A stretch of 64,000 nucleotides of DNA, taken from assembly GCF_933775445.1 (NCBI RefSeq), contig NC_065874.1:9567001-9631000 (forward strand). Reading direction: 5' to 3'. Under the pieces are notes generated by a model. It did not search any database, had not been told where the DNA came from, and saw nothing but the letters and a program-made list of their open reading frames with translations. Every line of letters starts with the position of its first letter. The first letter of the stretch is position 1. Of the stretch, positions 12,047 through 24,215 are shown piece by piece. The position numbers and the translations under genes are program-made. The stretch is from Argentina anserina. Its lineage: Eukaryota > Streptophyta > Magnoliopsida > Rosales > Rosaceae.

Positions 12047-12400
12047 TACGTGAAAACCACACGTACACACCAAACTCGCAGAATCTACAAATATTCTGCA
12101 AATTTGGTTCTCTCATTAGTAGATTTGTAATATGATATATATATATATATATTACCAAGCAGTCTTTATCTCTGAAGTATTTGAGCAACTGATCGATCAT
12201 CGTGAAATTTTAAACCAAACATAACCATTGCGCGTTTTCAGTGAGAGGCTGATGAAAATATAAACATTTGATATATATGCTGTGATGACCATGCAGCTGA
12301 TGCAATTAACCATCTAGCAAGGTACGAGGATATCGAAACTGGTACTATAAGTATTGCTTATTTACTATCTAATATTTGGTGAGTTTCGGAAAACGCGCTA
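12047..12400. other. Intergenic, (TA)n at about 12136-12153
   Basis: AT-rich, no gene seen. Confidence 0.5.
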
Positions 12401-13317
12401 TACTGTTCACAAAGAGCAAAATTGTCTGAAAATTGTTAGAAGCGGGTAAATGTGAGATTGCGGTCGGCCAGTTTAATAAATAAAAGGGTTTTCACTGCAT
12501 GAGTCTCTATCGTGAAGCTTCCGTAAACCACTGAGAAAATTTTATCGCCGTAATGAATTTCTCTCATCGCATCAGACGTCGGCCTCTTTTTTCTCCATAT
12601 ATTCGCTTTCCTGAGACTGGGTATTCACCTCAGAATGACTACTAAAACTGAGAACGAAGATGTTTGATCAAATTCAAGCACACACTCTTGGTAATAGCAG
12701 TTTTAGTTTTGAATGTGTTATTTGTTTCTATTGGTTTTGAACTGATTGAGTTTTGATTTTAAAGGGATTTTCAACTTATCATTTGCATTTGTCTCGGTTG
12801 TTGGGCATTTTTCTAATATACATAGAGAGATAGAAGGAGGATATGGAGTTCCCATGATCGAGCGGGGAGTAGCTATCAGGGATTTTTTGTATATTAAGTT
12901 TTGGGTAAGCTTCTATTTAGTTATTTACTTTTTGCATTTGGGTGTCTACCATTTAAGCATTTTTTTTTTGTATGGGTTTTGTTCTCAGACTCCTAAAAAT
13001 CTTTGATTCTTCAGTATTCTTCAACGGTCATATTTTGGAAGTGCAATTAACTCATTTTTCTTCAGGTGCAATTTTTTTTTAATTTCATATATGTACTAGG
13101 GAAATTGAGATTAATTTGATATGATTTGACGGGAGTTGGTAGCTCTATTGTTCTATTTAGTGTTTTTATTGTTTGGTTTTGTGTGGATTTCGTTTGCATA
13201 ACACATTGTCATATTGATGCATTATGAATTAACCATCTTACTTTGTATGCATTCCAAAGGCCTTTAATCTCCACATTTGGAACACATAACCGTAAAGGGG
13301 CACCGAACATCTACACA

Positions 13318-13455
13318 CTGCTTTCGATAACAGGAATCATAAAAGAACAATCACCAACTATTCTATATGGAACACAATCATCTGCTCTGCTTTCGATAAC
13401 ATGAATCATAAAAGAACCATCACCAACTATTCTATATGGAACACAATCATCTGCT
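13318..13455. repeat. 69-bp tandem duplication
   Basis: Two units, 13318-13386 and 13387-13455, each opening CTGCTTTCGATAACA and ending ACACAATCATCTGCT, with two mismatches. Confidence 0.9.
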
Positions 13456-13574
13456 AATCTCTATGGAACACAACATGCCCGTGTCTCTTCCATGGTAACA
13501 ACATCATCCTAACTTCATCTTTTCCATGGCAATGAAACTCAGTAATTGTTAATGATGTTTGTGTTGTATTTCAG

Positions 13575-13657
13575 ATAAAACTTTTACAGGACTGTTACAA
13601 CAGTTCATCCTACCGCATCTACCACTCGATGAAGATGAGAAGCATATGATACAAAAG
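13575..13657 (+). pseudogene. Candidate captured exon in Helitron
   Basis: Bounded by TTTCAG upstream and GTAATTTTT downstream. One frame is open throughout, coding an acidic stretch with LPLDEDEKHMIQK at its end, and it ends in phase 0. I do not recognise the family. It joins in frame with 14611-14700. Confidence 0.3.
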
Positions 13658-14610
13658 GTAATTTTTTATTCTCTATACTCATTAAAAAATATTTTCCAAT
13701 CCATTTAATAAGTTTCACATCTAAGCTCTATAGTAATTTTATAATATTCTTGGTGCATGAATGAAGGTTTGGCATCTGCTAGGTGGTTAAATAATTGAAC
13801 ATTTCTTTACGTTTTTGTGTCAATGCCTCTTCAATTTACCAACTACATGTACTACTCAGCATAAGAGAAGGGGGATGGGCTGTGCACTTTCATGTTTAGA
13901 GCATTGTCCGATAATAGAATGTCTAGGTATAATTTCACCATGTCTTCAAGCTAATATGCCAATTTCCTACCTAAGACGTTTTATCATGCCCACAAGGAAT
14001 GCTGCATATATTGAATTTAAAGAAAATGATATATTTTACTCTGCTAAAAGTATTACATGTGTTTAGTTTAATATAAGCATTGCAGTACTTCTTAATTAAA
14101 CTGGAATAGTGAAACAGTTGGCTTTATTTAGTCCTCTGGATCTACTTAATCTTGCTTAGGTTTGCTACAGCCCGATTAGAGTATTTAGCATTACCTAGAA
14201 TAAAACTAATTATTCTTGGTCTGCCTTACTCTATGATATGCCTTTCCCTTTCAAAACATTTTCCGAGCACATTTCTTTCAACTATTTCTTTTCTTCTATG
14301 TATGCTACTGCAATTTCCCTATAGCATGTTGTCACAAGAGATGCCAATGTTTTTTTGGTTGTTTGTTGATTGGCATGGATACCTAAACTTGGAATATGTC
14401 ATTTTATCTCATTTTTTATTTTCTTTTGTTGCTTAGTTTAGAATATGAGAGTATACACATAAAAAAAAACTTCGGATGGAATTTGATATATTTGTTCCAT
14501 TCCGTAATCTTCATATGTCATTAAATTTCTGCTTTTGATGACACTACTTATGTTTTTTGTGCATTATTTTTGGGAGTTGACAATCTAAAAGATGCTTAAC
14601 TGAATTACAG

Positions 14611-14700
14611 ATGGTAATTGTTGTAGACAAACCAAAGGATTGTTATAATGTAGCAACTTCGACAGCAGGAGGAGCTGTTGCCTTCATTGTTAAGCATTGA
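14611..14700 (+). pseudogene. Candidate terminal captured exon in Helitron
   Basis: Preceded by a TTACAG acceptor. The 30-codon frame opens in phase 0, contains VVDKPKDCYN and GGAVAFIV, and ends with TGA. Family not recognised. With 13575-13657 it would form the tail of a spliced protein captured by the Helitron. Confidence 0.3.
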
Positions 14701-14945
14701 ATTGGAATTTGAAAGTGTTACTAACCTTGAGATAAACTAAAGCAAGTAGCAAGTTGCATATTGAGATAAGAGGGAAAAATTATTTCTTATATGTAGGCTA
14801 ACTCTCTTATTTGCATGAAGAAATGCATTAGACTATATTGTGTACATTTTTCACTTATACATCAAGTAACAAAAAAGTTTCTTAATCAAAAATTACAAGC
14901 ATTTTGATTGTAAATCCCGCAGCAAAGCGCGAGTATTATAACTAG

Positions 14946-15654
14946 TATGCTTATATTATAGGAACGATTACCATACATATAGCAAGTTGGAAACGTACCT
15001 TACCACGAGATCATAAATTATTAGCTAGATAGTGTAACAGGTGTCATCACCAATGACTTGATCAGTGATCACCGTGACCGAAACCCTATAAAGTAAGGAT
15101 AGGAGTACGTACTTGGACTACTTTCAATTCGATCAAGTCGAAAAACCGGGATCGCGCACAGCTACAAGCTCAAAGCTAGCTGTGAATTCCTTCGAGTAGT
15201 GAAGTATTGCCATCGTGCACGAAGCTACCAAGGTAGGTATAATAGAATAAAATGAGGCAGAAGCTGGGTGGCCTAGAAAGATTTTGGAGAAAAATTGCTA
15301 AATTTTCATTCCAACATAGTTTTTTTATCCCATTTTTCAAAATAGAGTAAGAGATGAAAGATGAAAGATGAGAGATGAAAGATGAGAGATGATTTTCCAC
15401 ATTTACAGGATTTGGCAAAAAAATTACATAATTAAATATTAAATGCTATATTTTCTCTAACAATTTAAACTTAGATTACAACCAATCAAAAATATGAATA
15501 ATTTATTGTAAGTTAACAATATAAGAATATATAATACTTTATGGTAATAATTAATGATAAAATTAAATATTTTTCTTATTGTAATAAATGAGAATCTGTA
15601 AAATAAATTAACTATTGGAGTTTGAGCATGAAAATTTTAGAAATTTTGAAATTT
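14946..15654. other. Intergenic
   Basis: Contains a small AGATGAAAGATGAGAG-type tandem stretch at about 15352-15392 and AT-rich DNA. No gene seen. Confidence 0.5.
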
Positions 15655-15659
15655 ACTTC

Positions 15660-15843
15660 TGTTTCAGGATGAAATAATTGTGTATTATTGAATGATATGG
15701 GGGCCTATATATAGGCATTACAAAACCACAATCCCGTAGGATTTGGAGTCCTAATCTATTACGGAGATGCTAATCTATCTCATAACAGGAAACCTATTAG
15801 GCTAAGACACATACAAGGGTAGAATAATAATTCTCCCGGAACA
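15660..15843 (-). repeat. 3' LTR of the copia element
   Basis: 184 bp, TG...CA. Contains CTATATATAGG and, on the coding strand, an AATAAT/AATAAA-like region. Confidence 0.9.
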
Positions 15844-15854
15844 CTCCCCCTTGT
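15844..15854 (-). other. Polypurine tract
   Basis: ACAAGGGGGAG on the minus strand, directly before the 3' LTR; it primes plus-strand DNA synthesis in LTR elements. Confidence 0.8.
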
Positions 15855-16254
15855 GTCGCATGTCTAAGTTGCATGGTGCACACATCGTTGCCTCGGTAAA
15901 AACCTTGTCAAGCAAAATAAAAACCTCTTGGGTAAAAACAAAAGCTTGATCGAAGGGAAAAAGAACACAACGCACCGTCTACATTTGATAGCATCATGTG
16001 AGGTAGACTCCCCCTGAAGTCTACGAAACAACTCCCCCTGATTAGTGCCATAATCATGGAGTACAAAGAACAACGTATACAACGTTCATTACATGCTTCT
16101 CAAACGTAGTCTTGGGCTAATGATTAATCATTAATCTAGCCACACATCCTTAGATCATTCATGCTATACTTAGCTAAACTTAGATCTTAGGAAACAAGAT
16201 TTCATAACAACTCAAAACAAGAGTTTGCAATGAAAATCAGATTCTCGGATAGAA

Positions 16255-16625
16255 TGACGTTCACTCACTTAAACGGCCATAACTTCTTCGTCAAAATAGG
16301 TATCATCGAACCGTAAAATGTTCTGAAAAGTAGACACCCGTGGCTTTCCAGTGACATAAGGTTCACAACCTCAGCTGATCGGAACAGTTCACAATGCTCT
16401 GTCGAAGTTGACTGACTTGCAAATTTCCGGACAGGACTGTCCTACTTTGCTAAAACGGCCATAACTCACTCAATATGATAGGTATGAACGAAAGGTTGAT
16501 GTCCCTGGAAATTAGACACATAGACCTTTCCAACGGTACCAATTTCACCATATTTCATCGAGCGAGCTGTCATGTAGGTCTCGTTGAAGTTGACCTACGA
16601 AACTGGACATATTCTGATTTGTCAC
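16255..16625. repeat. Two diverged ~170-bp repeats (ACGGCCATAACT modules)
   Basis: The words AAACGGCCATAACT, AGACAC and GACCTTTCCA/GGCTTTCCAG recur in the same order at about 16272-16440 and 16451-16620. Non-coding, sitting where the RNase H/3' part of the copia pol should be, so probably replacing it. Confidence 0.55.
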
Positions 16626-16999
16626 ATTTAATGTGTCCTTCGTGAAAAGAATGGGGGAATGGACCAATGAAAGACTGATTTTGGTCCAAGACGGAACCGT
16701 ACGCATCCTCTACGCTACCAGTGTCGACTACTACATCAAGGCGTACGTTGATGTTGCTGGAGCTGCTGGCGGCGTTGGTGCGGATATGATTTGTGTTGGT
16801 TCACTAAGTGTAGAACTAAACCCATGTCAAAGAAGCAATGCAAGTCCAATGATAATGCATTGGCGCATAGTTAATCACGTCATAATGAAAGCAATAGTGT
16901 CCCAACAACACTAGCATGTATGAATGTATAGCTCATTGAATCTCTTCATCGTCTATACTTAGACGGAATAGAGAATCAAGAATTAGCTTCATATGAACA

Positions 17000-17330
17000 C
17001 ATATGGGTATGAGTTCTTGCAACCGATTGTACTACGTTCTCTCGAACGTCGCAATCTGATTACATAAGCTCTCCGTGGTTTGGAAGCATTTAAAGTCCCT
17101 CGGGCACTCTCATATCTGTGTCAAGATCCCTTTACAGATATGCAATGACCACTATCATATGCTGCAAATCAGTTTTCATGGACACTACTACTAATCAAGT
17201 AGCGGAAAGCAATTATGTCCATAACGACAGAATATAACTCATCGTACTCAATACTAGGATAATGAGACAATCTTTGCGCCATAAGTCCTGCGTATATCGC
17301 ATGACTTCATCTTTCTCATTACACTTACGA
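17000..17330 (-). pseudogene. Copia reverse transcriptase remnant
   Basis: The minus-strand reading gives the copia RT opening blocks in shifted frames: RKCNEKDEV, AQRLSHYPSIEYDELYS (family: AQGF-QRPGIDYEETYSPV), then AFRYLIS. Several frameshifts and stops break it, so no active polymerase can be made. The downstream YVDD region is not visible. Confidence 0.7.
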
Positions 17331-18059
17331 ACAACGACCAACATAACAAGTCTAGTTCAGCCTGTATTGATTCTTTCCACTTCGGTAAAGTTGCTCATCG
17401 TTGATGCTTTACAACGGAATAAGAGCATAAGCGAATACATCATCAATCATGGGAGATCAATACATTAAACACACGCGCGCGCTGTATACGATCAATTCGT
17501 GAGATTTCTATTATTCTCTAACATCAACAAAATGAGTCTGTAGCGTCCTACAGAAACTTAGTTGATACACATCTTTAGAGGATATCTCTTGATGATAGGC
17601 GAAATACTTGTGCCTACGCACTTCGCTTCTTTCTAGATTTGATTCTAGATAATAATGGTCTCCCCCTCATCTAGGCAGGAGCCAAGACTGGAGCTATGAC
17701 CCTTAGTAGTCCATCTTTGCGTTTGCTGCCCTTGTTTTGTGGTGTAATACCACGGGCGCCAACAACACCACAGCGTACGATGGTGCCATCGCCGGCTTCC
17801 TTCCCACTGTCTGGGATGGTGCCAACAGTGCTAGGACCAGGTCATATGAAATTCTCTCATATTCTGAGAGTCCCAACCTTATCGGCACATCACAGCATTT
17901 ATGTGCGATCTCGTCACTTTCGCAATATCGGTAAAGTCATTGAGCATCAAATCTTTGACTTTCTGGATGTCGATAATGCGTTGCACATTTGCTCACTTTG
18001 AGTAGTGCGGGATCTTAATGAGACATAGTGCCACACCACGTCAATTCCTGACGTTAAAA

Positions 18060-18900
18060 ACCAGAATGGGAGCATTCCATATCTCCCCCTAACGACGGGA
18101 AGTATGTCTCATCAAAGTGACCGTCTGCTAATATCGCAGGATAGAGATCAACGGTTGTAGATTGGAAATAGCGGACAAGTGTTGGTGATTCATAAATCAT
18201 AACCAACCAGAATACTTAATCGTTTCAAGTAGACCCATTGAGATAACTACAATAGAGACACATAAACAACTTTAACCAAATATGCGTTAGTGAAAAGAAC
18301 GTTGGGATCGTATCCAGTAACCATATGGTACGCACTAAACCCTTGGCAAGTTGTGGGTCTGAAACGAAAAAGTGTCGCTGCATGCAACATCATTACATAT
18401 CTCCATGCAAAAATCGGCAGGTTAGTACCCATAACCAAGTCCGAGCTCTGCTAGATCGTGCAGTGAATGAACATGAGGAATAATATGTTCAACGACGATC
18501 CCAGTAGATAAGCAAAACGAAATCATCAAAGTCGTGGAGGTGAACTCTCCAACGATATCCAATCAAATAGATTTGAGAGGATGGGAAGGGTGGTGAGCTC
18601 TTAGTATGATGATCATAGCTAAAAACTTAGCAAATGCAGCATTCCTTGTGGAAAGCAAAGCGACGTGTGACCAACGCGTCGATACTCTTAACCTATACCA
18701 TAAAAATACCGAAAAATGTCCGTATTCGGTTGGATAGGGTCCACTAATGTCACCTTAAATACTTTGTAAGAATGAAATGTTCTCGGTTGGAGCCTTAGAA
18801 AATAAGGACTTCCTTGAAATCTAGCAAAAGAACAAGCTTTGCAAAATGAGCGATTGGCATCAGAGATTGTCATGGAGGCATTAGAAGACACGGGAGGCAT
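18060..18900 (-). pseudogene. Copia integrase remnant
   Basis: On the minus strand, a Cys-containing CKACSFARFQ block of the GAG-pre-integrase zinc finger comes first (about 18.8 kb). The GDICGPIQP-like DPIQPNTDIFRYF block follows, then a HAATL-RFRPTT and GYDPNVLF segment at 18247-18438, and the HFDETYFPSLGGD block at about 18.1 kb that follows integrase in copia polyproteins. Frames shift between blocks and most of the DDE core is unreadable. Dead copy. Confidence 0.7.
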
Positions 18901-19899
18901 CACAAGCTCCTGTGAAGGAGGGGATGCCGCCACCGACGGCCTTAATGCCATGGAGCCGCCGAAATAGGCAGGCTCGGCCTCACCGTGCATGGCACGGATA
19001 GGCTCGGCCTCACCGTGTGGAGCATGGGTGAGGTGGTCCTCCAATCGCTTCGTGAACATGAAAAATAGATGATAATGTGAATTTCAAAGAACTCGAATCA
19101 TCATATCTTGTTCAAAATGACCAAAAAACGATCATGTCAAAACTGAGAAGACAGTAAAACCGAACCCATGATTCAAAGAATCTTGAGTTACATAAAGCTA
19201 CTGCTGCAGGCAAGCAAAACGATGTCTGCAGGCTAACAAAGCTACTGTCAAAGCTTGAAAAAGATACTGTCAATGAAATCTGACAGATTTATTCCTCTCC
19301 ATTCTTAACACAAATATCAAGATGAAAATCCATCATTGGCATGAATGACCTTTAAAACTTAGCAAGGCACGAAGATATACAACCCAATCTCCGCACGAGA
19401 TCCGTAAAACAACTACCTGCGCCGTAGGACAGTCTGGGTGGTTACGCAATTAGCAAGACACTCGATTTCACGGCGGGACATTCTCAAAATGAAGATTAAG
19501 AGAGTCAATAACGCGGTGAACTTCTCTACACAATACGCCGTAGGATATTGTAAGAGAGGGGATTGAAACAAATGGCAATCTCATCGAATGTATCACATGG
19601 CAATAGAACTACATTCTTCAACTCAAGAGTTGGAAAAACATGGTATTGGAGCAGTTGAATACCAAACAATTACTGTGGAAAACCTTCCATTTGGTGCGGG
19701 TGGTCACCAATAATAATAAAATCATTTGAGCTATGAAACGACTTGGAAAAACCGGAAAATTAACCGGAAAACCATGTCAAATTAACTCAAAACCGGGTGA
19801 AATTTGGACTGGGAAAACGTGACAGCAAGAACTGCTGAAATATGCGGAAAACAGGATGAGAAACGACAGAAAAAAAACGTCGGAAAAACTCGTCGGAAG

Positions 19900-20105
19900 C
19901 TGGCGGCACAGATTACCGGAAATCCGGCCGGCAGTGGCCGGACCTGGCCGGTATGGAGGCCATAACTTCAGGTCCGACAGGGAACGCTGTCCGGAACCGG
20001 ATGGCGGTGCCGGAAACGCCGGAATTTGCCGGAAGGCGGCGAATACGCCGGTAAAACGTCAAAAAACGTTCCGGAAACGCCGGAAGAGTAACCGGGAAAA
20101 ACAAC
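19900..20105. repeat. CCGG-rich patch in the copia leader/gag region
   Basis: CCGG, GCCGGAA and GGCCGG words recur many times in about 200 bp, unlike the AT-rich surroundings. No coding role seen. Confidence 0.6.
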
Positions 20106-21684
20106 GTCAATTTTGACGTTCCGAGGTCCGTTTTCCAAATTTCAAAGTCCAAAATCACAATGTAGTGCTATTGGGGTCCCATGTAACCCAAAAGCGGCTA
20201 ATTTAAAAACCATGTGAGTTGCAACGTTGACCATGCATGCTTAGCCAAGACAAATAAAATTCTCACGAGTCAATCTTGTAAACAAGAAATACGAGAGATT
20301 TTATAGAATATGCCAATATTTAATACAACACAAACAAGCTTCCAATTCCAATAGACGACTTAAGCTAAAGTCGAGCAATAATCATGGCAATGCCAACGTC
20401 ATACTTGAAAAATAGTAAGCAGAAGACATAGTCAAAATAGATTGACTAATCAAAAGTCTGTAGCAACAAAATCTTGCATATCTGATTGGGCGGAGCCTTA
20501 GCCTGAGGCTCAAAAATGTGCTTACTTTAGAAAGGAAGAATGTTACGTTTCCATCTCCAAAATTCCCTCGAGAAATAGATACAGGTGCCAATAAATGACA
20601 TGTGTTTCTCGGATGTGGAGCATGTTTCAAGGTCAACTCTGTTAATACGTCGTCATAGACGTTCATTAAATCACTTTTAAGTGTGTCCCATATAATTCGT
20701 TATTTTTGGGATCTTTTTGTCAGCAAATAGTGCTGGATCAGAGTAATGAATCAACTCAAACAAATGAGTACGTAGACCTTGAGATTATCGTTAATAGACA
20801 TGAGTTTAAGAAACTCAAACATTCAAAATAACAGTCGCGATGACGACGCATCCATAAGAAACGAGGGTTGTATAGGTTTCGAATAATCGAAACTATTCAA
20901 GTATGTAACCAGAATTAGAAGGGTTGTGATGTATATGGTCACAAAATAATCGATGCATATCGGCGAGTCTCATGATCGCACCCAAAACAGCGGTGCACTC
21001 AGGCGACCACACGAAATCAATATCTTCCTTTTTAAATAATAACGTGACTCCCCCAGGACCGTCACACGAAAAACGTCGACCAAGAGGGGAATCATATCCC
21101 TCTTTGGTCTCATCGGCGTTATAAGAAAGGCCGGAAAAGAAGACATGAAAAAGGCTAATAGCGCCCGATAATTTTTATATATATCTTCAAAAGCAGCAAC
21201 TTTAAGAAAAACATACTTGTTGGTCTGCCAAATAGACCGCATATAAGTAAGTTGCTCTGCAAATCGATCGTCATGCATGAAGTTGCTTGTTGAATTTCTT
21301 TTCGATCTTCATCCGATGACATAAAAATCTTGGGAGGATACGATCAAAATCTTATGTAGATGACAAAAGTATCGTCCATCTCGGCATGAATGTCATCACC
21401 ATAGTACGACGAGTGATCACTTTTCCTATGCAAGCACGTGAAACATATTTAGAAAACGAAAACGTGCAAATAAATGATTTAATAAGCAATAGGAAAAGAA
21501 AAAGGAAAAAAGAGAAATAGTTTAAAGGCCCAAAACGGTAGAGAAGACGGGAGTAGCTTCTCTTGAGCGAAGAGTTTGCTTGTGCAGTTCGCGTTCATTG
21601 CGTATATATGCGGGAGGAGCAATTTTGAATCATCTGATGCGGGGTTTTTCGGGGCAAATAGATGTTTTTGCGGAGGATACCCTG

Positions 21685-21960
21685 CGGGGCTGCGGAGGCT
21701 GCGTGCAGGGGAAGCAGGGGGGTCGCAGGGGAAGCAGGGGGGGTCGCAGGGGCTGCAGGGCAGGGCAGCGTGTGGGGCTGCGGAGGCTGCGTGCAGGGGA
21801 AGCAGGGGGGGTCGCAGGGGCTGCAGGGCAGGGCAATGTGCGGGGCTGCGGGGGCAGCATGCAGGGGCTGCATGCAGGGGCTGCGCGCGGGGCAGCGGGG
21901 GCAGCATGCAGGGGCTGCGCGCGGGGCAGCGGGGGCAGCATGCAGGGGCTGCGGTGAGGG
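21685..21960. repeat. GC-rich minisatellite near the copia 5' LTR
   Basis: Imperfect tandem units built from GCAGGGGCTGC, GCGGGGCAGCGGGGGCAGCAT and GTGCAGGGGAAGCAGGGG. It lies in the untranslated leader, 180-450 bp inside the 5' LTR. Open frames through it are only by-products of the repeat. Confidence 0.85.
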
Positions 21961-22136
21961 GCTGCAGGGCTGGAGGTGCGGCGATGCAGCGGCAGCGATG
22001 CGGCGGCGAGCAGGAGGTGCGCCGGCGAGGAGATGCCGGAACTTGGAATCGACGGCGGACGGCGGAGGAGAAGAGAGAGAAAAAAAAAATTAGGGCTCTA
22101 AAAGTTCAGGGTTTTAGGGCAACGTGCGTGATAACG

Positions 22137-22320
22137 TGTTTCAGGATGAAATAATTGTGTATTATTGAATGATATGGGGGCCTATATATAGGCATTACAA
22201 ATCCACAATCCCGTAGGATTCGGAGTCCTAATCTATTACGGAGATGCTAATCTATCTCCTAACAGGAAACCTATTAGGCTAAGACACATACAAGGGTAGA
22301 ATAGTAATTCTTCCGGAACA
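22137..22320 (-). repeat. 5' LTR of the copia element
   Basis: 184 bp, TG...CA, 5 differences from the other LTR. I could not identify a convincing primer-binding site next to it (inside sequence reads CGTTATCACGCACG on the minus strand). Confidence 0.9.
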
Positions 22321-22325
22321 ACTTC

Positions 22326-22726
22326 TTTATTTTAGAGAAAATATAAAGAATATGTTAAAGAAGAGAGAATGTATCCGTGCAATTATACCGTGATTTCCTA
22401 AACCCTAGAATGCAAGTTGGGAGTACGTATGTACTGCTTGGAATGCATTCAATTCAAATTTAAAAATCGGGGCCAGCCCACAGTCACTACTCTGAAAAAG
22501 AATATTATTTTGTTAGACTATAATCGATTTAAGTGGATATGTAAGATAACAAATGTTATTTTTCTCTAAAGTATATTTACGATATTTAATATAATTATGT
22601 CAATGGTAATCTTTCTAGTGACAAATATGTTAAGATTCATGACTTTCTTATTTAATTAATTTATATTTACGATTAATTAATTACTATAGTTGATTAATAC
22701 AATTACCATATAGGCACCACACACAC

Positions 22727-22760
<34 letters not shown>

Positions 22761-23398
22761 TTTCAAGCATATTTTGGGTATATCGTATTTTTTATCATTA
22801 CATTTTGGAAAAAATAAAAAATATAAAAAAGAATTAATTTTTTTATAATAATCTAGAACCGTTAGATTAACAAGGATAAGATTGTATTTTCATTCAAAAA
22901 TAACATTTTATGATTATTGTATTTGGTGACATGGCAAGATGACTATTCATGTCACGTGAGATTGTGACACCCAATCTCACGTCAAATTATGGCGTTAAAA
23001 TATTTTTCTGATAGGATATGTGTTGACATACCAGCTGCTGATACAATATACGATCTCATCACGCTGTATGTGGGATTAGTACTATTTAAAGTGCTTGAGA
23101 ACCCTTGAGAAGGGAAGTAAACATTGACGAATATTTCTATATAGGGATATGGTGGGTTGGTATATATGAGCTTCCCGAGGAATTTGCTACGTACGTCGAA
23201 GAAATCTTGCCAGTGACGGATCATATTAACTACTAATAAATGGCATCCGGCCAGCAATCATATCCCCTGCATAATATACAATTAAAGTTTGTTTTCGATT
23301 ATAAAACCATAATGTAGAACTTAGAAACTGCAACTAAAACTGCTTGAGTTTGAGTTTTGTTCAATTCGACATATTCATAGAGAAGCAAACGATGTCAC
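22326..23398. other. AT-rich intergenic with (GT)n(TA)n at 22723-22760
   Basis: A compound ACACACGTGTGTGT-then-TA repeat. No gene seen. Confidence 0.5.
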
Positions 23399-24215
23399 TA
23401 AGGCAGTGTTTGGGTAAGGTACTTTGAGGGGAGAGATGACATTTAATGGGATATTTTAAATCTCTCGGGATAAGTCCCTTATTTTGGCTAACAAATACAA
23501 CGGAACTTAAGAAAACCGAGACTTTGACATGGGAATATTAGGGGGATTTTGTATTAACCCGAATCCCTCCTCCATATTACACCTCTTCAGGCGGAACCTT
23601 GAAATCCCAAAGAAGCGTCGATTTTTCGCTATTTTTTCCGGCTCCATCGCTTATCTCCAGATTTCCTCTACTCCATGGGCTTTTGTTTCTCATTGAATTT
23701 ATAGGGTTGAATTTGGGTTTTCTGACTTTCAATTTGGGGATTCAATTAAACTTCTTATGTTCTTCATTTGCTTATGTGATTTCTCAAACAAATTTGATGT
23801 CAACTGCTGGCTTGCATTCATTCAATCCAATGGATGTTGATTGTTTACGGTGTTTTGAGTTCTGGGTTTCAAACATGTGAGTAAACAATATGCTCAGTAT
23901 TCATGATTCAATATTCTAAAATCTGGGTTGTAAGTTTCAATATTATAAAGCTCAGTCACAATTTTATGAACGGTTGCTTCTGATACTCCTCTTAGCCATA
24001 GCCTTCAAGGTTAAACTAAACCATAAGCAATAATAAAACCTGGAAAAAAAGTGCATGTTTTCGAGGGAGGAGCGTGTGGGGGATTGAATTTTTGTTGTCC
24101 TGGTATGTAGATTGTTCCCGGACTCTGAGATTGTGCTTTGTTCTGCTTTGATTAATGTGGACATCGTTATCTCAAAAGTAGTTGGCGATGAGTTTTAGGA
24201 GCTTGTAGTCCAAAT

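Larger units (their letters stand above)
12400..14945 (+). mobile_element. Helitron with diagnostic 3' end (5' end uncertain)
   Basis: The 3' terminus at 14942-14945 is CTAG followed by T, preceded about 10 bases upstream by the stem-loop CCCGC-AGCAAAGC-GCGAG, the classic plant Helitron end. Helitrons insert between A and T without target duplication, so the 5' end (expected TC) cannot be set this way; 12400 is a guess. There is no helicase or Rep domain, so it is non-autonomous. The interior has exon-like pieces with GT/AG borders (see 13575-13657 and 14611-14700), as expected from gene capture. Confidence 0.6.
15660..22320 (-). mobile_element. Ty1/copia retrotransposon, decayed interior, 184-bp LTRs
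   Basis: Two direct repeats of 184 bp (15660-15843 and 22137-22320), starting TGTTTCAGG and ending CCGGAACA on the plus strand, differ at 5 positions by my count. A perfect 5-bp duplication ACTTC flanks the element (15655-15659 and 22321-22325). The purine tract ACAAGGGGGAG next to the left LTR, read on the minus strand, and the order of integrase (18.0-18.9 kb) then reverse transcriptase (17.0-17.3 kb) set the orientation as minus and the class as copia. All coding regions are broken. Confidence 0.9.

Noticed and set aside
15350..15395. Possible CRISPR-like short repeats AGATGAAAGATGAGAG
   Set aside because: Simple slippage repeat without spacers, in a plant nuclear context.
19856..20158. 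Frames over the CCGG-rich patch
   Set aside because: Arginine/proline-rich translation is explained by base composition; no domain.
21576..22154. 192-codon plus frame rich in Gly/Ala/Cys, and Pro/Cys-rich minus frames over the same stretch
   Set aside because: They are by-products of the GC-rich minisatellite in the copia leader; all frames stay open because the repeat lacks stop codons, and no domain is present.
15660..22320. Possibility that the 184-bp repeats are a MITE pair and not LTRs
   Set aside because: Same orientation, TG...CA ends, 5-bp duplication, polypurine tract and copia blocks in proper order favour LTRs.
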